The notes: generated by a model not told the origin, from the sequence alone. 64,000 nt of DNA from Adlercreutzia equolifaciens DSM 19450 (GCF_000478885.1 NC_022567.1:1922001-1986000), one strand, 5' to 3'. Counted from the stretch's first letter, positions 52,935 through 63,204 are shown. A program made the numbers and translations.

Positions 52935-53552
52935 TCAGAACGCGGCGTCGAAGGGGGCGGTCACGATGATTTCACTTTGGCCGCGGGTGAGCTCGGTGAG
53001 CTTTTCCAGGAAGGAGGCCTGGGTGCCGTCGAGCATGCGGAAGGTGAGCAGGACGTTCTCGGCAAAGTCGCTCTCCTGCAGCTTCGCGCCGCAGGCCTCG
53101 GCCACCCGGCACAGCTGCTCGTACAGACTGTAGGGCACCTCCAGAACGATGTCGACGCAGACCGACACCGTGACGATGTCCGCCGCTTCGATGACCGCTT
53201 TCGTGGCGTCGGTATAGGCGCGCACCAGGCCGCCGGTGCCGAGCAGGATGCCACCGAAGTAGCGGGTGACGACCACGGCCACGTCCTCCAAACCCGCATG
53301 CTGGATAGCCTGGAGCGTCGGCATGCCCGCCGTTTTGGCCGGCTCGCCGTCGTCGGTGTAGCGCACACGTCCCCCGCGCAGCACGTAGGCGTACACGTTG
53401 TGGCGCGCCATGCGATGGGCCGCCTTCACCTCGGCGATGAAAGCGAGTGCCTCTTCCTCAGTGGCGACCGGCGCGATTTGCCCGATGAAGCGGCTCTTCT
53501 TCTCGACGATCTCGGCCTCGGCACGAGCGGCTATGGTTTTGTATGCGGCCAC
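52935..53552 (-). CDS. yigZ: YigZ/IMPACT family protein
   Basis: 205 aa. IMPACT motif region EKKSRFIGQIAPVATEEEAL and ARHNVYAYVLRGG, then TDDGEPAKTAGMP and VVVTRYFGGILLGTGGLVRA. C-terminal DUF1949-like domain. The GTG start shares its first base with the TAG stop of the ABC-F gene, showing translational coupling; a longer frame is not needed. Function in bacteria unclear; eukaryotic IMPACT affects Gcn2 signalling. Confidence 0.9.
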   Translation of the reverse strand: MAAYKTIAARAEAEIVEKKSRFIGQIAPVATEEEALAFIAEVKAAHRMARHNVYAYVLRGGRVRYTDDGEPAKTAGMPTLQAIQHAGLEDVAVVVTRYFGGILLGTGGLVRAYTDATKAVIEAADIVTVSVCVDIVLEVPYSLYEQLCRVAEACGAKLQESDFAENVLLTFRMLDGTQASFLEKLTELTRGQSEIIVTAPFDAAF

Positions 53553-55423
53553 TACTCCCCCAGCTTCTCGGCGGCTTCGAACCATTCCAGCTCGAGGGCT
53601 TCTATTTGGGTTTCGAAGTCGGCGATTTCCTCTTGCATGGCGGTGAGCACCAGATAGTCAGATTGGTCGGCGGCGGCCATTTCCAGCTGCTTCTTCTCGA
53701 TCTTGCCCTTCAGGGTCTCGATCTTCTTCTCGTTGGAGGTCATGAGCTTGCGCAGGGCGCGCTGCTCGCCGCCGGAGAGGACGGGGGCGCAAGAGGCGGC
53801 CGCATTCCCGGGATTGCTGGAGGTCGCGAGCGAGGGGCGACCAAGGTCGCCCCCTACGGAGCCGACCCCAGAGTCATTTCCGCGGCCGCCGCCGGCGCTC
53901 TTCGCGGCTTCGCGGTCGGCCTCTTCGGCGAGTTTCAGGTACTCGTCCACGCCACCGGGCAAATGGCGCACCTTGCCGTCGATGAGGGCGAACTGGTGGT
54001 CGGTCACGCGTTCCATGAGGTAGCGGTCGTGGGTGACGAGCAAGAGTGTGCCCGGCCAGCCGTCGAGCAGGCTCTCCACCGCCGCAAGCATATCGGTGTC
54101 CAGGTCGTTTCCCGGCTCGTCCAAGATGAGCACGTTCGGCTCATCCAGCAAAATGAGCATGAGCGCCAGCCGGCGCTTCTGGCCGCCGGACAGGTCGCAC
54201 ACCGGCTCGTTCTGGTCGTCCTTCGTGAACCCGAGCCGTTCCAAGAGCTGTCCCGGCGTCATCTCCTTGCCGTCGAGCATCGTGCGCCGCGAGTAGCGCG
54301 AGATCACCTGGCGCACCCGGTCGTCGCCGAGCTTGCGCAGCTCGTCCAAATGCTGCGACAGCACGGCGAACCGCACGGTCTGGCCGATTTTCACGCGCCC
54401 GGAATCGAGCGGCTGCAGCCCTTGGATGATGCGCAGAAGCGTTGTCTTGCCGATGCCGTTGGCGCCCACAATGCCGTAGCGATCGCCCGGGCCGATGATC
54501 CAGTCGACGTCGTCCAAGATGACGCGATCCCCGAAGCGCAGCGATGCGCCCTTAAGGTCGACCACTTGCTTGCCGAGACGCGCCATGGCCATGCGCTTGA
54601 GCTCCAGCTCGTTGCGCAAGGGCGGCACGTCGGCGATGAGCGCCTGGGCGGCGGCCACGTGGAACTTGGGCTTCGTAGCCCGCGCACGGGCGCCGCGGGA
54701 GAGCCACGCCAGCTCGCGGCGCAGGGCGTTCTGGCGCTTCTGCTCGGCCAAAGCCTCCAAGCGATCCCGTTCCACCCGCTGCATGATGTAAGCGGAGAAG
54801 CCTCCCTCGAAGGGCCAGACGCGCCGACCGTGCACCTCCCACATGGCCTCGCAGACCTCGTCGAGGAACCAGCGGTCGTGGGTCACCACGAGCAGCGCCC
54901 CCGCTCCGCGGCGCCAGCGGGTCTTCAAGTGCTCGGCGAGCCAGGTGATGGCGCGCACATCCAGGTGGTTGGTGGGCTCGTCCAGCATGAGCACGTCCCA
55001 GTCGCCGATGAGCAGCCGGGCCAGATCGACCCGCCGACGCTGGCCGCCGGAAAGGGTGCCCACCGTCGCATTCCAATCCACATCCTCGAGCAGCCCCGCG
55101 ATAATGGCGCGAACCCGAGGGTCGCCGGCCCACTCGTATTCGGGGACATCCCCCACCACGGCCCGCTCCACGGTGTCCGCGTCGCGCAAATCGTCGCTCT
55201 GGCCGAGTACGCCCACCGAAACGCCGCGGGTGCGGATGACACGGCCGTCGTCCACTTCCACATCGCCCGAAAGCACCCGCAAAAGCGTGGATTTCCCATC
55301 GCCGTTCTGGCCCACGATGCCGATGCGAGCCCCCTCGTCCACCCCGAGGGACAGCCCCTCGAACACCGTCTTCGTGGGGAATTCCACGCTCACTTTTTCA
55401 CAACCGAGAAGAAACGCCACCAA
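53552..55423 (-). CDS. ABC-F ATPase, Uup-like, with an in-frame REP insertion
   Basis: 623 aa, no membrane segments. Two nucleotide-binding domains: GQNGDGKST / LSGGQRRRVDLA / LMLDEPTNHLD and GANGIGKTT / LSGGQKRR / LILDEPGNDLD. The C-terminal coiled coil (NEKKIETLKGKIEKKQLEMA) is Uup-like. Between the second domain and the coiled coil the linker contains a peptide (SVGGDLGRPS) encoded by a REP-like hairpin at 53832-53859. ABC-F proteins act on ribosomes or on branched DNA. Could also be called a ribosome-protection type, but context gives no antibiotic link. Confidence 0.9.
   Translation of the reverse strand: MVAFLLGCEKVSVEFPTKTVFEGLSLGVDEGARIGIVGQNGDGKSTLLRVLSGDVEVDDGRVIRTRGVSVGVLGQSDDLRDADTVERAVVGDVPEYEWAGDPRVRAIIAGLLEDVDWNATVGTLSGGQRRRVDLARLLIGDWDVLMLDEPTNHLDVRAITWLAEHLKTRWRRGAGALLVVTHDRWFLDEVCEAMWEVHGRRVWPFEGGFSAYIMQRVERDRLEALAEQKRQNALRRELAWLSRGARARATKPKFHVAAAQALIADVPPLRNELELKRMAMARLGKQVVDLKGASLRFGDRVILDDVDWIIGPGDRYGIVGANGIGKTTLLRIIQGLQPLDSGRVKIGQTVRFAVLSQHLDELRKLGDDRVRQVISRYSRRTMLDGKEMTPGQLLERLGFTKDDQNEPVCDLSGGQKRRLALMLILLDEPNVLILDEPGNDLDTDMLAAVESLLDGWPGTLLLVTHDRYLMERVTDHQFALIDGKVRHLPGGVDEYLKLAEEADREAAKSAGGGRGNDSGVGSVGGDLGRPSLATSSNPGNAAASCAPVLSGGEQRALRKLMTSNEKKIETLKGKIEKKQLEMAAADQSDYLVLTAMQEEIADFETQIEALELEWFEAAEKLGE
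53832..53859 (-). repeat. REP-like hairpin, copy e, inside the ABC-F coding sequence
   Basis: 28 bases identical to copy b at 22844-22871. Read in frame by the ABC-F gene and lies in its Gly/Ala/Ser-rich linker. Confidence 0.85.
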
Positions 55424-55464
55424 GGCCGCCTTTCACTTCCATTCGCTTCGGAGCAGATTATACG

Positions 55465-56850
55465 CTAACGGATTTTCCAAACGGCAACAATGAGCACCGC
55501 TAGCGAAAGCGCCGCCGACAGAGCGAAGGCCGCCCGATAGCCCCACACGGCCGCCTCCGCGCCGCCCACACCCGCCAGAGCCAGCGATGCGGGCACGCTT
55601 GCCACGAGCAGCATCATGAGCGCCGTGCCGAGCGAGGCGCACACCTGGCGGGCCGTGGCGAAAAAGACACTGCCGTCCATCGTGTTCGCGGGAAGCAAGC
55701 CCGAAAGACCCCAGGAATTCAACGGCCCCACGAGCGTGCTCACGCCCAAAGCGCGTACCGCTTGCATGGCCGTCAGCAGCCATAGCGGAGTCGCTGCATC
55801 CACGAACATCATGGAGGCCGCACCAACGACGAGCAGTACGGCGCCCGTCACCGTAACCGCGCGTGCGCCCACCCGATCGGTGAGCAGGCCAGCTAGCGGA
55901 TTCAGGAACAGGGCTATCACCGTAGCCGGCACGAACACGATGCCGGCATCGAGCGCCGAGAGCCCACAGATGCCCTGCACGAACAAGGGAACGATGAGCG
56001 TGATGCCCATGAACGAGGCGAACAGGCAGTTCTGGGCCACGAATGCCGCCCGGTACTGGCGAGCGCGAAACACGCCCAGATAAATAAGCGGATGGGAAAT
56101 ACGGTTCTGCCGCACGAGGAACGCGGCCACGCAGCAGGCACCGCTCAGCGCCGGCACCCACACGCCCTCGCTGGACAGCGGCATGTTCGCCGCATTCGAT
56201 GCCGCCAAGAGCAGCCCGCCGAAACCGAGCGTGGAAAGCGCCAGCGACGGCACGTCCAGCACGGCGCCGGCACTGCCATCTCCCTCCTCGCGCACCAACA
56301 GAGCGCAGGCCAACGCGAGCAGCACCAAAATGCCGATTAGCAGCCCGTAGAAGCTGCGCCAGCCCCAGGAGTCTACGAGCGCGCCGCCGATGATGGGCCC
56401 GATGTTGGGGGCGAACCCCATGGCAATGCCGGCAATGCCCATGGTCGTGCCCGTGCGCTCTCTCGGAAAGCGCGTCATGGCCAGCGACTGCACGAGCGGC
56501 AGCGTGATGCCCGTAGCCACCGCCTGCAGCACGCGTCCCAGCACGAGCGTGAAGAAGGTTCGGGCAATCAGATCAACGGCTGAGCCCGCCAGAAAGAGCC
56601 CGAGGGCCAGACACACCAGGCGCTTGACCGACATACGCCGGGCGAGGAACGTCACCACCGGCACCGTAATACCCATAACGAGCATGTAGACCGTGGTCAG
56701 CCACTGCCCCTCGCCGGCATCGATGAAAAACTCCGCGCAAATGCCCGTGAGCATGGAGTTCGTAGCGGTTTGGGAAAGCGATCCTAACGCGCAGGTGATG
56801 ACCACGATGGCGAACAGGGCGTAGGTGTGCCCCTTCTCGGAAAGACGCAT
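55465..56850 (-). CDS. MFS drug-efflux transporter (DHA2-like)
   Basis: 461 aa with about fourteen hydrophobic segments. Motif A region FLARRMSVKRLVCLALGLFL, motif C GFAPNIGPIIGGALVDSWGW, and LTDRVGARAVTV in the second half. The motif C form marks proton antiporters exporting drugs. No adjacent TetR-type regulator; it lies between pth and the ABC-F gene on the same strand. Substrate unknown. Confidence 0.88.
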   Translation of the reverse strand: MRLSEKGHTYALFAIVVITCALGSLSQTATNSMLTGICAEFFIDAGEGQWLTTVYMLVMGITVPVVTFLARRMSVKRLVCLALGLFLAGSAVDLIARTFFTLVLGRVLQAVATGITLPLVQSLAMTRFPRERTGTTMGIAGIAMGFAPNIGPIIGGALVDSWGWRSFYGLLIGILVLLALACALLVREEGDGSAGAVLDVPSLALSTLGFGGLLLAASNAANMPLSSEGVWVPALSGACCVAAFLVRQNRISHPLIYLGVFRARQYRAAFVAQNCLFASFMGITLIVPLFVQGICGLSALDAGIVFVPATVIALFLNPLAGLLTDRVGARAVTVTGAVLLVVGAASMMFVDAATPLWLLTAMQAVRALGVSTLVGPLNSWGLSGLLPANTMDGSVFFATARQVCASLGTALMMLLVASVPASLALAGVGGAEAAVWGYRAAFALSAALSLAVLIVAVWKIR

Positions 56851-56865
56851 GGGAGCTTCCGGCCC

Positions 56866-57447
56866 TCAGTTGAACCGCTGCTGGGTCTTTTCCAGCCCGT
56901 TGTCGATGAGCGAGAGCACCGCCTCAGCGCCCTGCGCCACCGCATGCTCGAAGGCCTCGGTATCGTCCTTGCTGCGGGGGCGCGAGAGCACCCAGTCGAC
57001 CACGGGCTTTCGTCCCGGCGGCCTCCCGATGCCGATGCGCACCCGGAACCAATCGCGGGTGCCCAGCTTGTCGCAGATGGAGCGCAGCCCGTTATGGCCG
57101 GCATGTCCCCCGCCGAACTTCACCCGAATAGTGCCTGGGTCGATGTCCAGCTCGTCGTGGATGACGATGAGATGGTCGGGGGGCGCCTTGTGCGTCCGCA
57201 TGAGCTTGCTCACCGGGCCTCCCGAGGTGTTCATGAAGCTCTGGGGCTTTACGAGCAGAAGCTCGTGGCCATGGCAGCTCGCCTTCCCCACGAGCGCCCC
57301 GCCCTCGTTCTTCCAGTAGCGCACGCCCAGCTCATCGGCCAGCGCATCCACCGTATCGAACCCGGCGTTGTGCCGCGTGTGCTCGTACTCCTCGCCCGGA
57401 TTCCCCAGGCCCGCGATCATATACAACTTGTCACCTATTTCCGTCAT
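56866..57447 (-). CDS. pth: Peptidyl-tRNA hydrolase
   Basis: 193 aa. AGLGNPGEEYEHTRHNAGFD with the catalytic His, plus LLVKPQSFMNTSGGPV and the DELDIDPGTIRVKFGGGHAG loop. Releases tRNA from stalled peptidyl-tRNA. Follows prs by 161 bases, in the common glmU-prs-pth order. Confidence 0.96.
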   Translation of the reverse strand: MTEIGDKLYMIAGLGNPGEEYEHTRHNAGFDTVDALADELGVRYWKNEGGALVGKASCHGHELLLVKPQSFMNTSGGPVSKLMRTHKAPPDHLIVIHDELDIDPGTIRVKFGGGHAGHNGLRSICDKLGTRDWFRVRIGIGRPPGRKPVVDWVLSRPRSKDDTEAFEHAVAQGAEAVLSLIDNGLEKTQQRFN

Positions 57448-57500
57448 TCATCTTTGGAAGAGTAGGCCCGAGTCCCCGGAGAGGGGGCCCGCGCGCAGTT

Positions 57501-57556
57501 CATTGAAGCGCAAAGAAAAAAGGCCCGAGACCCTCGGAGAGACCCGCGCTTCAATG
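57501..57556 (-). terminator. Terminator or attenuator between prs and pth
   Basis: Outer perfect 11-bp inverted repeat CATTGAAGCGC (57501-57511) / GCGCTTCAATG (57546-57556). Inside, minus-strand hairpin CCGAG-GGT-CTCGG is followed by GCC and TTTTTT (57516-57521). The outer pairing includes the T-tract, so the two structures compete, as in an attenuator. Confidence 0.5.
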
Positions 57557-57608
57557 CTGTTTGAGCACGGGCTTCCTCCCCGGGAACTCGGGTCGGACAG
57601 CCAAGCAG

Positions 57609-58574
57609 CTATTCGAACAATTTCCCAATAGAGCCGTTGTTGTACACCACATCGATGGTCTGCGCGAACAGCGGCGCGATGGAGAGCACCTTGATCTTGC
57701 CGGTCTGGCGCGCGAGCGGCACGGGCACGGCGTTGGTGACCACCACTTCCTCGATGCAGGAGTTCTCCAGACGCTCGTAGGCCGGGCCGGAGAACAGGCC
57801 GTGGGTAGCGCAGGCGTACACCTCGGCGGCGCCCTTGGCCTTCAGCGTGGCGGCCGCGGCCACAAGCGAGCCGCCCGTGTCGATCATGTCGTCGTTCAGG
57901 ATGCAGATCTTGTCGGTCACGTCGCCGATAAGCGCGGTGATCTCGGCCTGGTTGTGCTTCGGGCGATCCTTGTGCATGATGGCGATGTCGCAATCGAGCG
58001 CCGTGGAGAACTTCTTCGCCGCCTTCGCGCGGCCCACGTCCGGCGAGACCACGCACAGACGCTCGGGGTCGAAACCCTTGTTGCGGAAGTAGTCCACGAA
58101 GATGGGCATGGCCGTCATGTGGTTCACGGGGATGTCGAAGAAGCCCTGGATGGCATCCTGGTGCAGATCCACCGTGATGATGTTGTCGATGCCGGAGACC
58201 TCGAGCAGATCGGCCACGAGCTTGGCCGTGATGGGCTCGCGCGGGGCGGCCTTGCGGTCCTGACGGGCGTAACCGTAGTGCGCGATGACCGCCGAGATGG
58301 AGCGGGCGCTTGCGCGCTTGGCGGCATCGGCCATGATGAGCAGCTCCATGAGGGCGTCGTTCACGTCGAAGGTCTCGCTCGCGCACACCGACTGGATGAG
58401 GAACACGTCGGCGCCGCGGATGGACTCCTGGTAGCGGGCGTAGATCTCGCCGTTGGCGAACTTCTCGTGCTTGATGTTGCCGAGGTTCACGTTCAGGTAC
58501 TTGGCGATCTCCTCGGCCAGCTCCGGATTCACCGAGCCGGAGAACAGGATCATGCGCTTGGTCATCTCGGTCAT
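57609..58574 (-). CDS. prs: Ribose-phosphate pyrophosphokinase
   Basis: 321 aa. FSGSVNPELAEEIAKYLNVN start, Mg/ATP loops (DLHQDAIQGFFDIPVNHM) and PRPP motif LNDDMIDTGGSLVAAA. Makes PRPP for purines, pyrimidines, His, Trp and NAD. The RPPK flexible loop reads GYARQDRKAAPREP. Confidence 0.96.
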   Translation of the reverse strand: MTEMTKRMILFSGSVNPELAEEIAKYLNVNLGNIKHEKFANGEIYARYQESIRGADVFLIQSVCASETFDVNDALMELLIMADAAKRASARSISAVIAHYGYARQDRKAAPREPITAKLVADLLEVSGIDNIITVDLHQDAIQGFFDIPVNHMTAMPIFVDYFRNKGFDPERLCVVSPDVGRAKAAKKFSTALDCDIAIMHKDRPKHNQAEITALIGDVTDKICILNDDMIDTGGSLVAAAATLKAKGAAEVYACATHGLFSGPAYERLENSCIEEVVVTNAVPVPLARQTGKIKVLSIAPLFAQTIDVVYNNGSIGKLFE

Positions 58575-58626
58575 AGGGTGCGTCCCTTCTGCGACGGGTC
58601 TTTCAGCTTCGGTTATTGTAGTACGG

Positions 58627-58657
58627 CGCGCCGCTTCATGCGGGCTGAAGCGGCGCG
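58627..58657. other. 12-bp perfect stem-loop between glmU and prs
   Basis: CGCGCCGCTTCA and its complement around a 7-base loop, 6 bases beyond the glmU stop. No T-tract, so perhaps an mRNA-processing or stabilising hairpin rather than a terminator. Confidence 0.5.
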
Positions 58658-58662
58658 ACCGA

Positions 58663-60039
58663 CTATTTCTTCTTCTCGATGGGGTGGGCCGCCACCCAGC
58701 CTTCTATCTCCTGCTGTCTGGCGCGGCCGAGGGCCAGCGCTCCCGGCGTCACGTCCTTAGTGATGGTGGAGCCAGCACCCACGTGCGCCCCGGCGCCGAT
58801 GGTCACGGGCGCTACCATCATGGTATCGGATCCTACGAAGGCGCCGTCCTCGATGACGGTGGCGTGCTTGTTCGCGCCGTCGTAGTTGCAGGTGATGGAA
58901 CCGGCGCCGATGTTCACGCCCTCCCCCATGGTGGTGTCGCCGATGTAGGACAGATGCGGCACCTTCGAGCCCTTGCCAATGGTAGATTTCTTGATCTCCA
59001 CGTGGGTGCCGGCCTTGGCGCCCTCGCACAAGTGCGCCGCCGGACGCAGGTAGGCGCGCGGACCGCAGGTGGCGCCGTCATCGATGAGCGCCTCCACCGC
59101 CACGGTCTCGTCGATGCGGCAGCCGCACCCGACGCGCGTGTCGGTCAGGCGGCTGTTCGGGCCCACAACACTGTCCTCGCCGATCGTCGTCTTACCCAGC
59201 AGCATGACGTTGGGCAGAAGCTCCACGTCGGGGGCGATCTCCACCTCGGGGCCGATGTAGGCCGTGGCCGGATCCCACATCGTGACGCCAGCGGCCATGT
59301 GCGCGTCGTTGATGCGCCGCTGCATGACGCGGGTCGCTTCGGCCAGCTGGTCGCGGGAGTTCACGCCCAGGCACTGCTCCGCATCGCTCGTCTTATAGGC
59401 GAGCACGGGCCGCCCGGCGGCGCGGCTGATGGCCAGCACGTCGGTAAGATAGAACTCGCCCTGGGCGTTGTCGGAGTTCACCTGGGAAAGCGCGTCGAAA
59501 AGGGCGCGGGCGTCGAAGCAGTAGACGCCGGAGTTGCACTCGGTGATGGCCGCTTCCTCGGGGCTCGCGTCCTTCTGCTCGACGATGCGGGCCACCTCCC
59601 CGGCGCCGTCGCGCACGATGCGGCCGTAGCCGAAGGGGTTTTCAAGCTCCATGGTAAGCACGATGACCGCCGCGTTGTGCTCCTCGCGCAGAGCCGCCAT
59701 CTGGCGAATGGTCTCGGGCTGAATGAGCGGGGAGTCGCCGGAGAGCACCACGACGGCGCCGTCGAAGCCGGCCAGGGCATCGGCGGCGGCCAGCACCGCA
59801 TCCGCCGTGCCGCGCTGGGCCTCCTGCACGACGACCTCGGTATCGCCTTCCACCAAAGGGATCACCTGGTCGCGCATATGCCCCACCACGGTGACGACCC
59901 TATCGGCGCCCGCCTCCTTGGCCGCTTCCACGACCCACCGCACGAGCGGGCGGCCCAGCACCTCGTGAACCACCTTCGGCTTCTTCGACTTCATACGGGT
60001 ACCGGCCCCCGCGGCCAAAATAATCGCAGCAGTTTCCAT
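58663..60039 (-). CDS. glmU: Bifunctional N-acetylglucosamine-1-phosphate uridyltransferase / glucosamine-1-phosphate acetyltransferase
   Basis: 458 aa. Uridyltransferase signature LAAGAGTRMKSKKPKVVHEV at the N-terminus; C-terminal left-handed beta helix with hexapeptide repeats from ~250 and GAGSITCNYDGANKHATVIE. Last two steps to UDP-GlcNAc for peptidoglycan. Start of the glmU-prs-pth run. Confidence 0.95.
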   Translation of the reverse strand: METAAIILAAGAGTRMKSKKPKVVHEVLGRPLVRWVVEAAKEAGADRVVTVVGHMRDQVIPLVEGDTEVVVQEAQRGTADAVLAAADALAGFDGAVVVLSGDSPLIQPETIRQMAALREEHNAAVIVLTMELENPFGYGRIVRDGAGEVARIVEQKDASPEEAAITECNSGVYCFDARALFDALSQVNSDNAQGEFYLTDVLAISRAAGRPVLAYKTSDAEQCLGVNSRDQLAEATRVMQRRINDAHMAAGVTMWDPATAYIGPEVEIAPDVELLPNVMLLGKTTIGEDSVVGPNSRLTDTRVGCGCRIDETVAVEALIDDGATCGPRAYLRPAAHLCEGAKAGTHVEIKKSTIGKGSKVPHLSYIGDTTMGEGVNIGAGSITCNYDGANKHATVIEDGAFVGSDTMMVAPVTIGAGAHVGAGSTITKDVTPGALALGRARQQEIEGWVAAHPIEKKK

Positions 60040-60152
60040 GAAACGCCTTTCTATAGCTATACGTGCGCTCGTTCGCGCCCATTTCCAATTGGCCTAGTAT
60101 AGCGCAAGGAGCCTATAATCGAGCAGGTCGACACTAGGGAAAGGAGGCGACC

Positions 60153-60668
60153 ATGGCCCAAGGATTGGATGCGCTGACCCGTGAAGAACTGGTCGAGCTT
60201 TTGGAAATCACCGCGAAGGACCTCATCGCGCTGGACGGAACATGGTTCCAATCGCTGGAACGCGAGCAGGGCATGGACACGGCCATGGAGCACGACCGTG
60301 CTGCCTGGCGACGCTTCGTGCCCAGCGAGGCCCGACGGCTGAAGAAGCTGCTCGGCCTTTCGGATAGATGCGGACTTGAGGGACTCGCCGAGGCGCTGCC
60401 TTTGCGCTGCACCTCACTGGCAAACGAATGGGAGATTTGCCGGGAAGACGACGGCTCTCTCGTCTTCCGCATCACCGACTGCCGCGTGCAGAACGCCCGC
60501 GCGCGCAAGGGGATGGAGTTCCACCCCTGCAAGAGCGTGGGCGAACTGGAGTACGCCGGCTTCGCCGCCGCCCTGGACGACCGCATCCGCTGCGAGTGCG
60601 CAAGCTGCTTTCCCGACGTCACCGACAACACCTGCAACTGCGCCTGGCGCTTCCGGATGGAGGGGTAG
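60153..60668 (+). CDS. DUF6125-like Cys-rich protein, function unknown
   Basis: 171 aa. N-terminal LTREELVELLEITAKDLIAL DGTWF and a C-terminal Cys cluster: Cys in TDCRVQNARARKGM, FHPCKS, RCECASCFPD and NTCNCAW. The pattern resembles the DUF6125 / ATC-hydrolase-like proteins of anaerobes, whose Cys residues may bind metal. AAAGGAGG upstream. Converges with copA; 13 bases separate the stops. Confidence 0.6.
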   Translation: MAQGLDALTREELVELLEITAKDLIALDGTWFQSLEREQGMDTAMEHDRAAWRRFVPSEARRLKKLLGLSDRCGLEGLAEALPLRCTSLANEWEICREDDGSLVFRITDCRVQNARARKGMEFHPCKSVGELEYAGFAAALDDRIRCECASCFPDVTDNTCNCAWRFRMEG

Positions 60669-60681
60669 ACCGCGCCCCCTT

Positions 60682-63192
60682 CTACTTGAACCGTTTCAGC
60701 AGAAGGGAGTTGCTGACGACGCTGACGCTGGAGAGGGCCATGGCGGCGCCGGCGAGGGCCGGGGCGAGGATGCCCACGGCGGCCAGCGGGATCATGATGC
60801 AGTTGTAGATGAGCGCCCAGAACAGGTTCTGCTTGATCTTGCGCATGGTGGCCTTCGACAGGCGCAGGGCCACGATGAGGTCGGACAGGCGGTTGCGCAT
60901 GAGTACCACGCTTCCGGCATCCAGGGCCACATCGGTGCCCGAGGCCAGCGCCACGCCGATGTCGGCGGCGGCCAGCGCCGGGGCGTCGTTGATGCCGTCG
61001 CCCACGAAGGCCACGACTGTCTTCGCGCCGGCGGCCGCATCCTGGGCGGCGCTCGCGGGCGACTCGAGGGGCACCGGCTCGGCAGGAATGCCCATGTCGG
61101 GGTCGGAGGCGGCCATGAAGGCGGGGTCGGTCGCTTCCATTTCCAAAATGCGCTCGTCGTCCTTCTCGGTATCGCGGGCCTCGGCGGCGGCCTTGCCGAG
61201 CATGGAGACGTCGGCGGCGCCCCGCACGGCGCGCACGCAATCGGCCTTCTCGAGCGGTTTCACACCGGCGAACACGTGGTCGGGCGCGATGCCCACCTCC
61301 TCGGCGATGGCCCGGGCCGTGGGCGCCGCGTCGCCGGTGACCATGTAGGAGGTCACGGCGAAGTCGCGGGACAGCTCGCGCACCGTGGCCGCCGCGTCCG
61401 GCTTGGGCTCGTCGCGGAACTGGATGCGGCCCGCAGGCACGCCGTCGATGGACACGAGCGAGCCCGAGGCCCCGGCCCCATCACCCTCGGCCTTCCCGAC
61501 GCCCACGAACACCTCGTGGCCTTCCACGACGCCGCGCACGCCCTCGCCGACGACGGCCTCGAAGGACTCAGCCGCGGGCAGCGGCGCCAGGTCGCGCCCG
61601 GTTGCATAGGCCACGACGGCGCGGGCCAGGGGATGCTCGCTCTTCGCCTCCAGAGCGGCGGCCAGACGCAGGGCGTCATCGGGAACATCGCAGGCCACAA
61701 CGACCGGCTCGCCCTGCGTAAGGGTGCCCGTCTTGTCGAAGACGGCCGCCGTGAGGTTGCCCATGGTCTCCAGCACGGTGCCGTCCTTGATGAGCACGCC
61801 GAGCTGGGCGCCCTTCCCCATACCCACGGTGAGCGCCGTGGGGGTCGCAAGGCCCAGCGCGCAGGGGCACGCCACGCAGATGACGGCGATGGCCGGCATG
61901 AGCGCCTGCACCAGGCGGCCGTCGGGGCTAGCCGGCACGAGGAAGAACCACACGCCGAACACAGCAAGCGCGATCAGCAGGATGGCGGGCACGAACACCG
62001 CCGCGATGCGGTCAGCGATGCGCTGGATGGGGGCTTTGGTGCCCTGGGCGTCTTCCACGGCGCGCACGATGCGGGCCAGCGTGGAATCGGCGCCCACGCG
62101 CAGGGCGCGCACGGTTACCGCACCAGTGGTGTTCTGGGTGCCGCCGGTCACCGCGTCGCCTTGGGCCTTCACCACGGGCAGCGTCTCGCCGGTCAGCATG
62201 GACTCGTCCACTTCCGTGGCGCCTTCCACCACCACACCATCGACCGGCATCTTCTCGCCCGGCCGCACGAGCACCGTGTCGCCGGCCACCACCTGGGCCA
62301 GCGGCACCTCGCGCTCCTCGCCGCCGCGGACCACCCGCGCCGTTGGCGGGGTGAGGTTCATGAGCGACTCGATGGCCTGGTTCGTGGCGCCCTTGGCGCG
62401 GCTTTCCAGCATCTTGCCAAACAGCACGAAGGTGATGAGCATGGCACAGGTCTCGAAATAGGGCATGCCGTCGTTGATGGCGAGCGCCGCATGGCTTTCC
62501 CAATCCCCCGTGATCACCGGCAAAAACGTGATCCACAGCGAGAACAGAAACGCAATGGAGGTACCGAGCGCCACGAGCACATCCATGTTCGCCGAGCCGC
62601 CCTTAAGGGAGCCCCACGCGCCCTTGTAGAACCGCGCGCCGCAACCGAACTGCACCGGGGCCGTAAGCGCCAGCAGCAAGAGGTTCGCCGCGAACATGGC
62701 CTGCACATGGGTGGGCTCGGGCACGAACAGCCCCGCCAGGGCCGCGCCCACCCCCATGTGCCAGCCGGGAATCATGCCGATGGCCACGATGATCACCGTG
62801 AGCACGGCCGCCACGCCGAACACCTTGCGATCGCGGCGGCCCCGGGCGGCCTCGCGGGCGCGGCGCTTCTCGTCCACGAGCGGTGCGTCCTCGGGAATGA
62901 TCTCGGCCGTGAAGGACAAGTTGTCGAAGACGGCGAGCATGTCGTCCACGCTGGCCTGGGCCGGGTCGAACACCACGCGCCCCGTGTTGTTGGCCAGGTT
63001 CACCGCCACATCGACGACGCCGGGCGTGGCGCGGTAGTGCTTCTCGATGTTGGCCGCGCAGTTCGCGCAGTGCATGCCGTCGATGGCCAGACGCAGGTTG
63101 GCCCAGGGCGCTTCGCCGTCGTGCTGCGGCGCCTCTTGCCGAGTCGTCTCCTGCTGTATCGTCTCCTGCTGGATTGTCTCTCGTTGGGGCAT
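60682..63192 (-). CDS. copA: Copper-translocating P1B-type ATPase
   Basis: 836 aa. One N-terminal HMA domain (GMHCANC, 39-45), membrane Cys-Pro-Cys (442-444, [14 protein letters not shown]), TGE (334-336), DKTGT (486-490) and [19 protein letters not shown] plus a Cu-type HMA indicates Cu(I) export. The first ~20 residues are a short repeat ([15 protein letters not shown]). A Gly/Glu/Ala-rich insertion lies between the nucleotide-binding loop and the hinge ([20 protein letters not shown] and after). Immediately downstream of csoR. Confidence 0.95.
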   Translation of the reverse strand: MPQRETIQQETIQQETTRQEAPQHDGEAPWANLRLAIDGMHCANCAANIEKHYRATPGVVDVAVNLANNTGRVVFDPAQASVDDMLAVFDNLSFTAEIIPEDAPLVDEKRRAREAARGRRDRKVFGVAAVLTVIIVAIGMIPGWHMGVGAALAGLFVPEPTHVQAMFAANLLLLALTAPVQFGCGARFYKGAWGSLKGGSANMDVLVALGTSIAFLFSLWITFLPVITGDWESHAALAINDGMPYFETCAMLITFVLFGKMLESRAKGATNQAIESLMNLTPPTARVVRGGEEREVPLAQVVAGDTVLVRPGEKMPVDGVVVEGATEVDESMLTGETLPVVKAQGDAVTGGTQNTTGAVTVRALRVGADSTLARIVRAVEDAQGTKAPIQRIADRIAAVFVPAILLIALAVFGVWFFLVPASPDGRLVQALMPAIAVICVACPCALGLATPTALTVGMGKGAQLGVLIKDGTVLETMGNLTAAVFDKTGTLTQGEPVVVACDVPDDALRLAAALEAKSEHPLARAVVAYATGRDLAPLPAAESFEAVVGEGVRGVVEGHEVFVGVGKAEGDGAGASGSLVSIDGVPAGRIQFRDEPKPDAAATVRELSRDFAVTSYMVTGDAAPTARAIAEEVGIAPDHVFAGVKPLEKADCVRAVRGAADVSMLGKAAAEARDTEKDDERILEMEATDPAFMAASDPDMGIPAEPVPLESPASAAQDAAAGAKTVVAFVGDGINDAPALAAADIGVALASGTDVALDAGSVVLMRNRLSDLIVALRLSKATMRKIKQNLFWALIYNCIMIPLAAVGILAPALAGAAMALSSVSVVSNSLLLKRFK

Positions 63193-63204
63193 AGCTTGCC
63201 TTCC

